Assembly (NCBI GenBank): GCA_022605425.2
Contig: CM061247.1
Coordinates: forward strand, 380,001-444,000
Length of the DNA stretch: 64,000 nucleotides
Source of the DNA: Hamiltosporidium tvaerminnensis
Taxonomy: Eukaryota; Microsporidia; Dubosqiidae
Reading direction: 5' to 3'
Part shown: one piece after another, positions 54,627 to 64,000 of the stretch
How the letters are laid out: every line of letters begins with the position of its first letter
Position numbering within the stretch: the stretch's first letter is position 1
Notes under the pieces: model-generated
Seen by the model: the letters and a program-made list of their open reading frames with translations, nothing else
Told to the model about the DNA's origin: nothing
Database searches by the model: none
Made by a program: the position numbers and the translations under genes

Positions 54627-55823
54627 ATGGGTTGGGTTTGGATGAAGACCAGAAGGAAATTTTTAATTTTTCAGGGGTCAAAATTCTTTTATCATTACCC
54701 GTTTTGTGTCAATATAATTTCTATTTAGCAAAATTATGTAAAATAATATCCACTTTATTTAAGAAAGTTCCAAAGAATTTAAACACAAGGTACTTCGTGT
54801 CTTACATTGATAATTCTTCCTAAAAATATATTCGTAAATGTAAACATTCAACTTAAGGCTTTTGTTAATATTTTGATTCGTTTTAAACCTTTAGAATCTC
54901 GACCATAGAATTTAATTTGTGTTTGTATGAATACCCGATCGTGATACGAAATTATTTGAATGATTCACACAATCTAAGAAAAATCTTGATTCTGTCTAAA
55001 TATTGATAGGTATGAACGGTGGTCATCAGAATATAAGATACACCTTGGGATAGAATCATATACAGTATTTTGTAAAATATCCAAAGTTTTATTTGTATAA
55101 TTTGCATTTAGAACTTCCTTGTCGTTTTTGAAGTAATCCGTTCACCATTTTTGGCCATTAAGACCACCTCCATATTACTTCCTCTTGCCTACAACCGTTT
55201 CATCTATTCAAACCATTTCTCTGGGCCCGCCAATTTTTTCAAAGTAATACAAACAATCATTTGTATTGGCAATCTCAAATCTTTAATAGAGTCTGCTATA
55301 TTTGCATCTGAAAAACCATGCATTGCTTTGATGGCATCACATGGCAGCTCATATAAGTAGCAAATAATATAAATTACAGCATGATGTCCAATTTTTAAAT
55401 TTTCATCTTGCAAAAAAGCAATATTCAGTATTTTTCTTAGCATAAAACGTACAGTAGAAACGAATCCTTACTAAAGAAAGAATTAAGGCGCCTAGGGTTC
55501 TATTGCAGACAAAACATGATCTAACTAAATCGTTGTTTTCCCAATCAAAATGCTCTTCTAAGTCACTGTCGTTTCTTATTTACATTTTAAAGATTAAGAT
55601 CATAGTTCTCCACCCTTAATAAGTATCATATAAAAGAAAAATTAAATTACTTTTGAGTGAGAAATTTTAAGGCGAAATTTAAATTTTTTTTAAGGTCGTA
55701 AATATTTTGTAATTTTGTAATTTTTTTATTGTAAGATTGACAAACAAGGCGTAAAAACAAAAAATATTTGACCACTAAAAAATTTATTGTTCCTCTGACC
55801 TTCATCGAAAGTTCAACACTGGG
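54627..55823 (-). mobile_element. ISXO2/IS1595-like DNA transposon remnant, nested in retroelement copy D
   Basis: The imperfect terminal inverted repeats are GGATGAAGACCAGAAGGAA on the left (54640-54658) and, read from the right end, CGATGAAGGTCAGAGGAA (from 55807 down). Between them is a degraded transposase on the minus strand. The surrounding retroelement homology breaks exactly at these ends, which dates this insertion after copy D. Confidence 0.68.
54790..55600 (-). pseudogene. ISXO2/IS1595-like transposase, degraded
   Basis: The longest open piece (55204-55443) reads ELPCDAIKAMHGFSDANIAD and KKLAGPEKWFE, the conserved pre-catalytic region. After a frameshift comes DETVVGKRK, the first catalytic Asp block with its usual G(K/R)RKY. 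Further on are a NHSNNFV-like block and an ARHEVP remnant in broken frames. A cysteine pair upstream (CFVCN) fits the N-terminal zinc ribbon. No functional protein is possible. Confidence 0.65.
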
Positions 55824-56519
55824 ATCTCTTTGAACATAGTCAAGAACTTATCTTTGGCGATAATGCAAACAGCGGTATCAAAAAGAGAACATTTTCGGGA
55901 GACAAAAGGCAATTCGACGCCTCTCTTCACTCTCTTATTATTTTACCATCATTTTGCCTCACATTGTGTCATCTTTATACGATATGAAAGCTACAGCTCA
56001 GCCGAATTTCTCATTATAGTACATGTGAAACCTTGCCCAAACATTTTTGCATTCTTCCAGACCTTTTCTGTACCGCAAAAAAAATCGATTTCAGGTCATT
56101 CCTATGAAGGCTGTTACGGAATCAAATATTGTATGTAGTACCATTAGGCTTTCACCTTAAGTAATAGCTCGAGTACAGAGGTTGGTCATATCCTGCGATA
56201 GCTCGCAAATAGGCAATAACCTAAAACGAAAGGCTGGTATATTAGGTGAAGGTAGCAGTAAACAGTTCTGAAGGTCATCGCATGTTTGGCTTGATGGTGA
56301 ACGTGTTGTTTTTGTTTAAGAAAAAGGCTGTAATAGATTCACCGATAGCCGTTTTTCGTAAATTTGCACCACTTTTATACTATCGTTCACATAATCAGCT
56401 TCGTTTTTTATTTTATTATTTTTTTGTTTTTCGCTACCAACATTTTTCTTTCTACTGATATAAGAATTAAAGAAAATAATCAAAAATTTAAAAATCATTT
56501 ATTTGATAAATTAAAAGCA

Positions 56520-56693
56520 TCTTATATTACTTATATTACTTATATTACTTATATTACTTATATTACTTATATTACTTATATCTTATATCTTATTATATCT
56601 TATATCCTATATCCTATATCTTATATTACTTATATCTTGTATCTTATTATATCTTATATCTTATATTACTTATATCTTATTATTACTTATCTA
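56520..56693. repeat. TTATATTACT microsatellite and derived TATATCTTAT repeat
   Basis: The 10-bp unit TTATATTACT is repeated about seven times (56523-56580), then grades into TTATATCTTA variants. It lies downstream of the histone deacetylase gene. Confidence 0.9.
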
Positions 56694-56831
56694 CACCATT
56701 CAAATACCAAATACTAATTCACACTCCTAATCTAATAAACATCACACTTTATTTATATCTTCTCTACCTCCTTTGATACATCATTACAACTAATATCTTA
56801 ATACACAATACTAATACACATAACACTAATT

Positions 56832-58316
56832 TTATATCTTATCCACTTCCTTTAATATATACCCCATTACACTATCCAAATACCCCTTACTATTCATATT
56901 ATCATATTTTTTAACCAACCCACCATGTAAAGTATAATCACTTCCATAATACTCATAATACCTATCACTCTTAGGTATATCATTACACATATCAACACCT
57001 AAAAGTAATCCTGTCTCATATGTCCAACACTTAGAAACATTCTTCATTTTATATCCACCACCACCTAAAAATATGGTTGGTAAATTTAAATTATAAATCA
57101 TTTTTATACACTCACCGTGTCCTTTTACACTTAAATTGAAACATCCTAATCTATCACCCATTATAGAATCAGCACCACATTGCATTACTATACAGCTTGG
57201 GTTATACTTACGAATTATACTTTTTAATATTGGTTCGTATATATACATATAAGAAGGATCATCTATACCTGTACGTAGAGGTACATTAACAATATAAGAG
57301 AAGGGGGTGTTATTAGTATAGTTAGTAGTGTAAGAGGTGTTATTTACACCACTGGTAAATAAAGGGGTGTTAGTATTAGTACTAGTAGTTAAAGGGGTGT
57401 TATTTATAAGGTCAGTAGTATAACACCCTTTACTCTCTACTCTACTACACCCCCTGTTAATACTACCTGGACTGTATAAACCACCAGTCCCAGGAAAATA
57501 ATTATCTCCATATTTATGCAAAGAAAAAGTTAAAACTCTATCACAATGCATAAAAGCCTCTTCTACACCATCACCATGATGGATATCAATATCTACATAC
57601 AACACACGTTCATAACACTTTAATAGTTCCTGTATAGCTATTACAATATCATTTACGTAACAGAAACCACTTGGTTCATTCTTACGTGCGTGATGAAAAC
57701 CACCACTCCAATTTATTGTTGTTTTGTACGATTTACTGTTCAACAGTCTTGCGCATAAAAGTGAAGCAGAAGTGTAATGTGTACAGAAGTCGTATAAGTT
57801 AGGAAATAACGGGCAATCATCCCCATAACAGGGGGTGTTATTAGTTGTGTTAGTATCAGTACTGTTACTAAAGGGGTGATAAGTATTAGTACTGTTGTTA
57901 AAGGGGTGATAATTATTAGTACTGTCATTAACACCCTGTTGTTCATTAGTACTGTTATTAACACCCTGTTGTTCATTAGTACTGTTATTAACACCCTGTT
58001 GTTCATTAGTACTGTTATTAACACCCTTATAATCATATACTCTATCATTATCACCCTCTAACCCTACAACACTACCCTTATTACTATCATACTCTACATT
58101 ACATATCTCATCACTTCTTTTTATGTCTCGAAGATACTCTGGATTGTGATATGAACCAAGTGTTAGTTGTGTTGGTATTATAACATCTAAATATTTATCT
58201 AAATTATAAGAATGTACTAAAGAGTGTGTTAGTGTTATACGGTGTGGTTTCATAGGATGTCCTTGTCCATAGTGATGTAGACCTACTTGCTTACTAAACA
58301 TGTATGCTATTTTCAT
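56832..58316 (-). CDS. Class I histone deacetylase (RPD3/HOS2-like) with minisatellite-coded insertions
   Basis: This zinc-dependent enzyme removes acetyl groups from histone lysines. In the 494-residue product the catalytic features are all present: the His pair H208-H209 (GGFHHA), zinc ligands D244 and H246 (DIDIHHGDG) and D383 (QCGADS), and Y422 (GGGGY). Two Asn/Thr-rich insertions, at about residues 95-162 (EQQGVNNSTN repeated) and 285-343 (NNTPLTTSTNTNTP type), interrupt a fold that otherwise aligns with a roughly 370-residue core. Both are coded by the same TAACACCC/GGGTGTTA repeat that fills the flanking DNA. The frame stays open through them. Which RPD3 subgroup it belongs to is not settled. 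Start is the ATG at 58316. Confidence 0.93.
   Translation of the reverse strand: MKIAYMFSKQVGLHHYGQGHPMKPHRITLTHSLVHSYNLDKYLDVIIPTQLTLGSYHNPEYLRDIKRSDEICNVEYDSNKGSVVGLEGDNDRVYDYKGVNNSTNEQQGVNNSTNEQQGVNNSTNEQQGVNDSTNNYHPFNNSTNTYHPFSNSTDTNTTNNTPCYGDDCPLFPNLYDFCTHYTSASLLCARLLNSKSYKTTINWSGGFHHARKNEPSGFCYVNDIVIAIQELLKCYERVLYVDIDIHHGDGVEEAFMHCDRVLTFSLHKYGDNYFPGTGGLYSPGSINRGCSRVESKGCYTTDLINNTPLTTSTNTNTPLFTSGVNNTSYTTNYTNNTPFSYIVNVPLRTGIDDPSYMYIYEPILKSIIRKYNPSCIVMQCGADSIMGDRLGCFNLSVKGHGECIKMIYNLNLPTIFLGGGGYKMKNVSKCWTYETGLLLGVDMCNDIPKSDRYYEYYGSDYTLHGGLVKKYDNMNSKGYLDSVMGYILKEVDKI
57290..57450. repeat. GGGTGTTA repeat inside the histone deacetylase gene, block 2
   Basis: AAGGGGTGTTATT.., AGAGGTGTTATTTACACC and AAAGGGGTGTTAGTATTAG units occupy the sequence coding for residues about 289-342. 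Confidence 0.82.
57830..58035. repeat. 30-bp TAACACCC repeat inside the histone deacetylase gene, block 1
   Basis: TTCATTAGTACTGTTATTAA followed by CACCCTGTTG repeats about three times exactly, with AAAGGGGTGATAAGTATTAG variants to the left. It codes for residues about 98-160. Confidence 0.88.
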
Positions 58317-59842
58317 GGGAATTTGTAGGGGTTAAGGATATATAAGTAGAGGTAGAATATAGATTGAAAGGGTGTTAGTAATAAGGGTATATATAAGTAG
58401 TAGATAAAGGGGTGTTACTAATAGAGAGATAGTTATATGTAAATAAAGGGGTGTTACTAATAGAGAGATAGTTATAAGTAGATAAAGGGGTGTTATCAAT
58501 AGAGAGATAGTTATAATTAGTAAATAAAGAGGTGTTATCAAGAGAGATAGTTATAATTAGTAATTAAAGGGTGTTATCAATTGAGAGATAGTTATAAGTA
58601 GTAAATAAAAGGGTGTTATCAATAGAGAGATCGTTATAAGTAGTAAATAAAAGGGTGTTATCAATAGAGAGATCGTTATAAGTATATAAAGGGGTGTTAT
58701 CAAGTGAGATAGTTATAAGTAGTAATTAAAGAGGTGTTATCAATAGAGAGATAGTTATAAGTAGATTGAAAGGGTGTTATCAAGAGAAATAGTTATAATT
58801 AGTAATTAAAGGGTGTTAGTACTTAGTACTTGTAATAAAGGGTGTTAGCTAAAAGTAATATATAAGTAGTAATTAAAGGGTGTTATCAAGAGAGATAGTT
58901 ATTATTACTAATTAAAGAGGTGTTATCAAGAGAAATAGTAATAAGTACTAGTAATAAAGGGTGTTAGTTATAAGTAATATATAAGTAATAAATAAAAGGG
59001 TGTTAGTAATAAGTACTAGTAATAAAGGGTGTTATATATAAGTAATATATAAGTAGTAAATAAAAGGGTGTTAATAATAGAAAGATAGTTATTAGATATC
59101 ATTTATCCAAGTAGTAATATAAGACATTAGAAAGAAATATAAATAACAGAACTATTTTATTGAAAATAAGACTATAAAATACAGCAATACCAAGCAAAGT
59201 GTTAAAGGGGTGTTAATTATCTATCCATATTACTAATAGGGTGGTAATTATCTATACTGTTACTAACAGGGTGTTAGATATCTATCCATATTACTAATAG
59301 GGTGTTAGTTATCTATATTGTTACTAATAGGGTGTTAATTATCTATATTGTTACTAATAGGGTGTTAGTTATCTATATTGTTACTAATAGGGTGTTAATT
59401 ATCTATACTGTTACTAACAGGGTGTTAGATATCTATCCATATTACTAACACCCATACTACTATTACTACAATTATCAACACCTAAAGAGACACTCACACC
59501 CCCTAACACCCTAATAACCAATACCCTCTAAATATCCTAATACCTCTAAAATACTCTATAACTAACACACTCTAATAACCAATACCCTCTAACATACCCT
59601 AATAACTATTACCCTCTAAAATACCCTAATACCCTAATAACTAACACCCCCTAATCCCCTAATAACTATTACCCTCTAAAATACCCTAATCCCCTAATAA
59701 CCAATACCCTCTAAATACCCTAATAACTAACACCCCCTAATAACTATTACCCTCTAAATATCCTAATAACTAACACCCTAATACCTCTAAAATACCCTAA
59801 TAACTAACACCCCCTAAAATACCCTTTTACATATATATAGTC
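58317..59842. repeat. Large GGGTGTTA minisatellite domain
   Basis: Three blocks are visible. In 58330-59080, AAGGGTGTTATCAATAGAGA GATAGTTATAAGTAGTAAAT-type units occur about 17 times. In 59205-59450, a 30-bp unit ACTAATAGGGTGTTAGTTAT CTATATTGTT occurs about eight times. In 59455-59830 the opposite polarity appears (CCCTAATAACTAACACC, TACCCTCTAAAATACCC). The last block contains many CCCTAA words, reminiscent of telomere-type repeats, but irregular. No gene lies inside. Confidence 0.88.
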
Positions 59843-60496
59843 TCACCCGTTAATTACACCATAGTACCACTGCAATAGTGGTATCATAAAACATGTATTA
59901 GCTATTACAGTTAACACATGAAAAACCTCATGATACCCAAACACACTAGGAAAAGGATCTGGTCTATGCATACCAAACACAACACCACCCATAATATAAA
60001 ACACACCACCAAAAACCAAATAAAACATTTTAGAAATATTTATATATTTAAGAAGAATATGAAAAAAAGGTACAATACTAACACCATGTATCATATACAA
60101 AGACACATCAATAATTTCATATTCATTTGAAATACAAATAATTTTTAATATTCCTAATAAGGTTATTGTCCACGTTAAAATTAATATTTTATTGACAATT
60201 TCTATTTTTGGTAATAGTGTTAATACAAAAGAAGATTGAGTACAAGAAATTAGAAGAAATATTGAAATATGATCTAATTTTTGAAATATTTTTTTTGTTT
60301 TTTCATTTTTCCAATCTGTTAAATGGTATTTACTACTTATACCGAATAGGGTTAGTTGTCCTATTATGTAAAGAGTTAGTTCGTATTTGTAAGATTTTAT
60401 AAGAGATATTGTTATGTAGAATAGAGTTAGTATTATTGTTATGTAGAATGCTAGTTGGTGTATTCTACCTCTGAGAAGTGGTTTTTGTTGTAGCAT
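59843..60496 (-). CDS. PAQR / hemolysin-III-related seven-helix membrane protein
   Basis: The 217-residue protein has about seven hydrophobic helices. It carries the metal-site residues conserved in the progestin/adipoQ receptor and HlyIII family: His58 in SSKYH, Asp75 in LDHISIF, and His189 and His193 in FGYHEVFH, with PDPFP just before. Eukaryotic members are ceramidase-like or lipid-sensing proteins of internal membranes. The name hemolysin III is historical, and nothing here indicates a toxin. Length equals the minimal family size. The start ATG at 60496 precedes the first helix. It is boxed in by minisatellite DNA, yet its own sequence is free of repeats. Confidence 0.9.
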   Translation of the reverse strand: MLQQKPLLRGRIHQLAFYITIILTLFYITISLIKSYKYELTLYIIGQLTLFGISSKYHLTDWKNEKTKKIFQKLDHISIFLLISCTQSSFVLTLLPKIEIVNKILILTWTITLLGILKIICISNEYEIIDVSLYMIHGVSIVPFFHILLKYINISKMFYLVFGGVFYIMGGVVFGMHRPDPFPSVFGYHEVFHVLTVIANTCFMIPLLQWYYGVING

Positions 60497-60923
60497 GGTA
60501 GGGGGGTGAATAATAAATGTATAAAAATATATGAGTATTATAGAGGGTTAGTATTATAGAGGGGTGGGTATTATAGAGGGTTAGTGGAGGAGGGGTTAGT
60601 GGAGGGATTAGTATTAAAGAGGGGTTAGGGGTTAGTATTATATTAGATTAGTATAGTATTACATTAGATTAGTATAGTATTCTATATTAGATTAGTATAG
60701 TGTTATTTCTTATTGTTATTACAACAGTAAATACTATTCAATGTTTTTTTTTAAAAAAATTCTAAAGAATGTTTTATGAGTTATAGAATTGTAAAGAATA
60801 AAGAAATATAGTTATTTATTTTAATATAAGAAATAATGAGAATGGAAATAAGAAAGTAATAAAAGTGATGAGTTATAGAATTGTAAAGAATGATGAAATA
60901 TCAGTTATTAAAAGATAAGAAAC

Positions 60924-61047
60924 TACTATTTAATAAAATTCTGGATTAAAATATTTTTATGGATTTTTATATGTTTTCTACCTCTTAAATATATTTTTAA
61001 GATTTTTATATGTCTTTTACCTCTTTAACCACTACTGTCTCTAGAAA
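60924..61047 (-). mobile_element. Solo 3' end of the non-LTR element
   Basis: ATTTAATAAAATTCTGGATT and, further on, TACCTCTTTAACCACTACTG match the 3' 70-90 bp of copy A (about 185-280). The middle contains a short duplication (AATATATTTTTAAGATTTTT ATATG). Orientation is as in copies A and B. Confidence 0.6.
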
Positions 61048-61400
61048 TAAAAGTATAAAAATAAAATTTTAGTATTTTTTTAAGATTTTTATATTAAGAA
61101 GATAATATATTGATTATAAATGTGTATGTTATTTATTTGAGAAGAATATAGAGGGATTTATTGTGTTCTATGTGTATATAATAATGAATTGTAAAATTAA
61201 ACTTTTTTTTTTATAGTGATTTGTATCAAATATATTTTTTTAGATTTTATATAAATTGTAACAGATGTACTATGAAATAAGATTTTTGGTGAAAGTGAGT
61301 ATTTTAGAATAAAATATATATTAACATGTATATCTTATTTCTTTTTTTTTGGTAATAGGATGGTTTAAGTAAAAAAAATCGGTTTTTTAAGTTTTTACTT

Positions 61401-61660
61401 AAATATGAAATATATATTTAGATAGATAAAGATTTAATTGTAAAAATAAATGAATATATTAATAAAGAATACTAAATATGAAATATATATTTAGATAGAT
61501 AAAGATTTAATTGTAAAAATAAATGAATATATTGATAAAGAATACTAAATATGAAATATATATTTAGATAGATAAAGATTTGATTGTAAAAATAAATGAA
61601 TATATTGATAAAGAATACTAAATATGAAATATATATTTAAATAGATAAAGATTATATTGT
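61401..61660. repeat. 73-bp tandem repeat, about 3.5 copies
   Basis: AAATATGAAATATATATTTA starts units at 61401, 61474, 61547 and 61620, an exact 73-bp period with only single-base changes between units. Confidence 0.92.
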
Positions 61661-62213
61661 ATTAATTGCTTTATGTAATTAAATAATGGTTTTAAATTAA
61701 AGATTCTCAATATTAAAGTTATATTTAAATAGATGTGTTCGATCTATTTATAAATAATTATAATACTATTTAGAATATATATAAGGTTAATTAAAGAATA
61801 ATTTTTAAATTAAGATAAAATCTATAATTAATTTATTTTTAATTTAGATTAATATTTAAGGTCTTAAGTTATTACTACAAACTTAGAATGATATATGATT
61901 AAAAATGGAATATAAAGTTTTAATTATAGATTTTGTTTAATTATAGATTTTTTTAATTATAGATTTTGAATTATAAATTATAAATTATAAATTATAAAGT
62001 TTTAATTATAGATTTTGTTTAATTATAGATTGAGAATTATAAATTTTAAACTATAGATTTTAAATTAAAAGTTTTAATTATAGGTTGAGAATGTTTTCTT
62101 AGCTTTTAGATTGAATTATAATTATATGTTTAATTTAAATTATGGTTTTTGGAATTTTAATTTATAAACCGAAATCTATTTATAATATACAAAATGAGAA
62201 TGTAAAAGTAAAT

Positions 62214-63995
62214 ATGGAATATAAACGAGTAATAGTTCTATTTTTTTGTGTATTGAATATCAGATGCGCGATAAAAGATGAGAGAATAAAGACTTTTGAT
62301 GAAATACGATTTGAAATGTTACAAGACCCATTTATTTTCTATATATATACATACTATTATGATTGTATAAGAATTATGGTATATAAGAAGATGATAGATG
62401 ATTTGTTTAAATCTTTTCCTATTTCAGAAATAAATGAGGTGGAATGCGATTTGAATTTTTTTAAAGAACACTATCTAACTGATCCAATTGGGAGTGATAT
62501 TACACTTTATAAGTTTTTTAAGTATTTCAAGCCTAAAACATGGGAAATTTGGTCTGAGATGTTTAAATACAGAGTTATTTATGTGATATTTGATTTTTTT
62601 AGAGATTATCTGTCAGAGTATTCTGTTTTATTTAACGAACATCCTCTTTTCAGAGCGAAAACGATGTCTTTTATGGAAAATTCATATTTAAAAAAGCTGG
62701 AAGGTAAAGGATATATTAAATCATATGGAGTAAAAGAACTAGAAATATTAATTAAGATAAATACAGAGACCTGTGATGATGTCACAACAGTGTTATGTAC
62801 AGATCAAAATACAAATGATATATCTATTGAAGATTCACAAGTTCCAGAATCTAATGCACAAAGTATAAACACACCACCTGAAAATTCAATCTTTAAGAAT
62901 AAAACGGAAGCAGATTCCGGCATTTTACCTCAAAAGCAAGATCAAACCGAATTATTTTCGGATGAAACCACCTTAAGAGAAATAAGTCATCAAAATATTT
63001 CGAATCCATTAATTTCATCATCAGCTGATGTTGCTTGTGATAAAGCTTATAAATTTATTTTATTGGATTCTCTAGAAACACTATTTTTTGGAGTCATTGG
63101 ATTTTTTAAAAAAAATATATTGCATAATAACCATAAACTTCTTTATAACTTTGATTACACAAGTTATAAAAATTCAAATTTATTCGAAACTCATAAAAAT
63201 CTGTTAAAACAAGACACAAACGCCAAGTCAAAATCCATAATATTTGCGTTTTTTTATAAAAAAATGTATGGTGATTATCAAAGCTATTTAAACACGATGT
63301 TATCTCATTTGAAAGAAGTGAGTTCCAATAATTTTGAAAATCTAACTTATTATTTTCATAAGATGTTAAACTCGCCTGTTTACAAAATTGGAATAACAAA
63401 AGATTTATATTATCTTGCAATAGATTCTAAATTTATTCCACAAATGAATTATGACGAAAAAGTTTTGGTATTTGATCTAGATGATACGTTATTTCCAACG
63501 ACATTTTATTTAAGCAATACAAAAGATTTTCTATCCTCAAATGAAAATAGTGATTTTGATGATTCAGATTATGTCTCGAAACTCGATGTCAAGGAAACTA
63601 TAGAAGAACTTAAAACAATAAAAATTATAGATCATTTTAAGAAAAGAAAACAGCTTAAATGGTATTTGAACAATCTACCGTATAAAAAGATTTGTTTAAC
63701 AAATGCCTCAAAACCCCACGCAGAATTTGCTCTTAAAGCATTAGATATCTCTGAGTGCTTTGAATTTGTATTATACAAAGGTATAGATATGAAAAAAGAA
63801 TATATGAAACCATATAAATATCCTTTTAAGGTTGTTGAGATATTATTGGGGTGCGATCCAAGCAATATATATTTTTATGACGATATTTCTGCTAATTGTG
63901 TAACTGCTGATCAGAGGAATTGGAATGCTTTTTTGATTAATGAAAATTTGATTGAAACAATCGAGAATTCTTTAAATTCTAGAAATAAGTTTTAA
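62214..63995 (+). CDS. HAD-superfamily hydrolase (pyrimidine 5'-nucleotidase type) with a signal peptide and a novel N-terminal region
   Basis: The C-terminal 190 residues are a HAD phosphatase of the SDT1/PHM8 nucleotidase type: motif I FDLDDTLFP (Asp421 and Asp423 with the start chosen here), motif II LTNASKPHAEFAL, a motif III Lys and the acidic motif IV YFYDDISAN. From the ATG at 62214 the product has 593 residues and begins with a short basic start and a hydrophobic stretch ending near Cys-Ala (VIVLFFCVLNIRCA), a good signal peptide. An in-frame ATG at 62142 would add 24 residues and bury it. The first 390 residues after the signal have no family I recognise; about 190-290 is Asn/Ser/Thr-rich and probably disordered. 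A secreted or vacuolar nucleotidase would suit an intracellular parasite, but that is inference. The stop lies 5 bp before the window end. Confidence 0.82.
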   Translation: MEYKRVIVLFFCVLNIRCAIKDERIKTFDEIRFEMLQDPFIFYIYTYYYDCIRIMVYKKMIDDLFKSFPISEINEVECDLNFFKEHYLTDPIGSDITLYKFFKYFKPKTWEIWSEMFKYRVIYVIFDFFRDYLSEYSVLFNEHPLFRAKTMSFMENSYLKKLEGKGYIKSYGVKELEILIKINTETCDDVTTVLCTDQNTNDISIEDSQVPESNAQSINTPPENSIFKNKTEADSGILPQKQDQTELFSDETTLREISHQNISNPLISSSADVACDKAYKFILLDSLETLFFGVIGFFKKNILHNNHKLLYNFDYTSYKNSNLFETHKNLLKQDTNAKSKSIIFAFFYKKMYGDYQSYLNTMLSHLKEVSSNNFENLTYYFHKMLNSPVYKIGITKDLYYLAIDSKFIPQMNYDEKVLVFDLDDTLFPTTFYLSNTKDFLSSNENSDFDDSDYVSKLDVKETIEELKTIKIIDHFKKRKQLKWYLNNLPYKKICLTNASKPHAEFALKALDISECFEFVLYKGIDMKKEYMKPYKYPFKVVEILLGCDPSNIYFYDDISANCVTADQRNWNAFLINENLIETIENSLNSRNKF

Positions 63996-64000
63996 GAATA

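Larger units (their letters stand above)
54380..56460 (-). mobile_element. Non-LTR retrotransposon copy D (5' part), interrupted by an IS1595-like element
   Basis: 54400-54625 matches copy A at about 3110-3335 (the pre-RT segment), and 55830-56460 matches copy A at about 3335-3965, including AATTTCTCATTATAGTAC and the region around the start codon. The two halves are contiguous in copy A, so about 1.2 kb between them is a later insertion. Many stops make it non-coding. Confidence 0.75.
60497..62141. other. 1.6-kb intergenic region with repeats
   Basis: No gene. Just left is a TTAGTATTATAGAGGGGT repeat (60535-60700). There is a retroelement 3' end at about 60924-61047 and a 73-bp tandem array at 61401-61660 (both listed). 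From 61900 to 62120, TTTTAATTATAGATTTTGTT and ATAAATTATAAATTATAAAT simple repeats run up to the next gene. Confidence 0.55.

Noticed and set aside
1-64000. Search for CRISPR arrays, operons or bacterial regulatory sites
   Set aside because: The gene content and introns are eukaryotic; the tandem arrays are minisatellites without unique spacers.

Overview
This window looks like an AT-rich microsporidian genome of the expanded, transposon-laden type known for Nosema bombycis, Hamiltosporidium or Edhazardia. The evidence is a set of short, divergent eukaryotic housekeeping proteins, two tiny spliceosomal introns with GTAAGT donors, ISXO2/IS1595-like and IS630-like transposase remnants, and a non-LTR retrotransposon family. 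Species and clade are inferred from memory of these families; no search was run. About 16 credible protein genes occupy roughly 40% of the 64 kb.

Layout. 0-4 kb: the tail of a gene cut by the window edge and a broken non-LTR retrotransposon with a restriction-like endonuclease. 4-15 kb: TYW1 (wybutosine), TAF4 (TFIID), a VPS34-like lipid kinase with altered catalytic residues, a coiled-coil protein and an acyl-protein thioesterase-like hydrolase, with one degraded retroelement between them. 15-19 kb: a heavily decayed retroelement copy. 19-25 kb: a single-pass membrane protein, a propeller-like protein and a repeat-filled gap. 25-31 kb: a giant SEC16-like gene with two compensating frameshifts. 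31-34 kb: an IS630-like element and AT-rich repeats. 34-36 kb: SEC61 alpha with a 31-nt intron. 36-44 kb: a small hypothetical gene, a CDC6/ORC1-like ATPase and a 4.4-kb gene desert. 44-49 kb: a 122-codon gene with a 22-nt intron, a 727-bp repeat element flanked by 13-bp direct repeats, a second retroelement copy, and BRE1. 50-52.5 kb: eIF5B with a frameshift in a 45-bp repeat. 54-56.5 kb: a retroelement copy interrupted by an IS1595-like element. 57-60.5 kb: a class I histone deacetylase and a PAQR/hemolysin-III-family membrane protein embedded in a GGGTGTTA minisatellite that has entered the deacetylase reading frame. 62-64 kb: a secreted-looking HAD hydrolase.

Functionally the genes cover ER export and translocation (SEC16, SEC61), endosomal lipid signalling (VPS34), transcription and chromatin (TAF4, BRE1, histone deacetylase), replication licensing (CDC6/ORC1-like), and translation or tRNA modification (eIF5B, TYW1). 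They are on both strands with long spacers, so no operon logic applies. No convincing tRNA, rRNA, snRNA or CRISPR array was seen. The recurring theme is repeat growth: minisatellites expand between genes and inside conserved proteins (SEC16, BRE1, eIF5B, histone deacetylase, CDC6-like).
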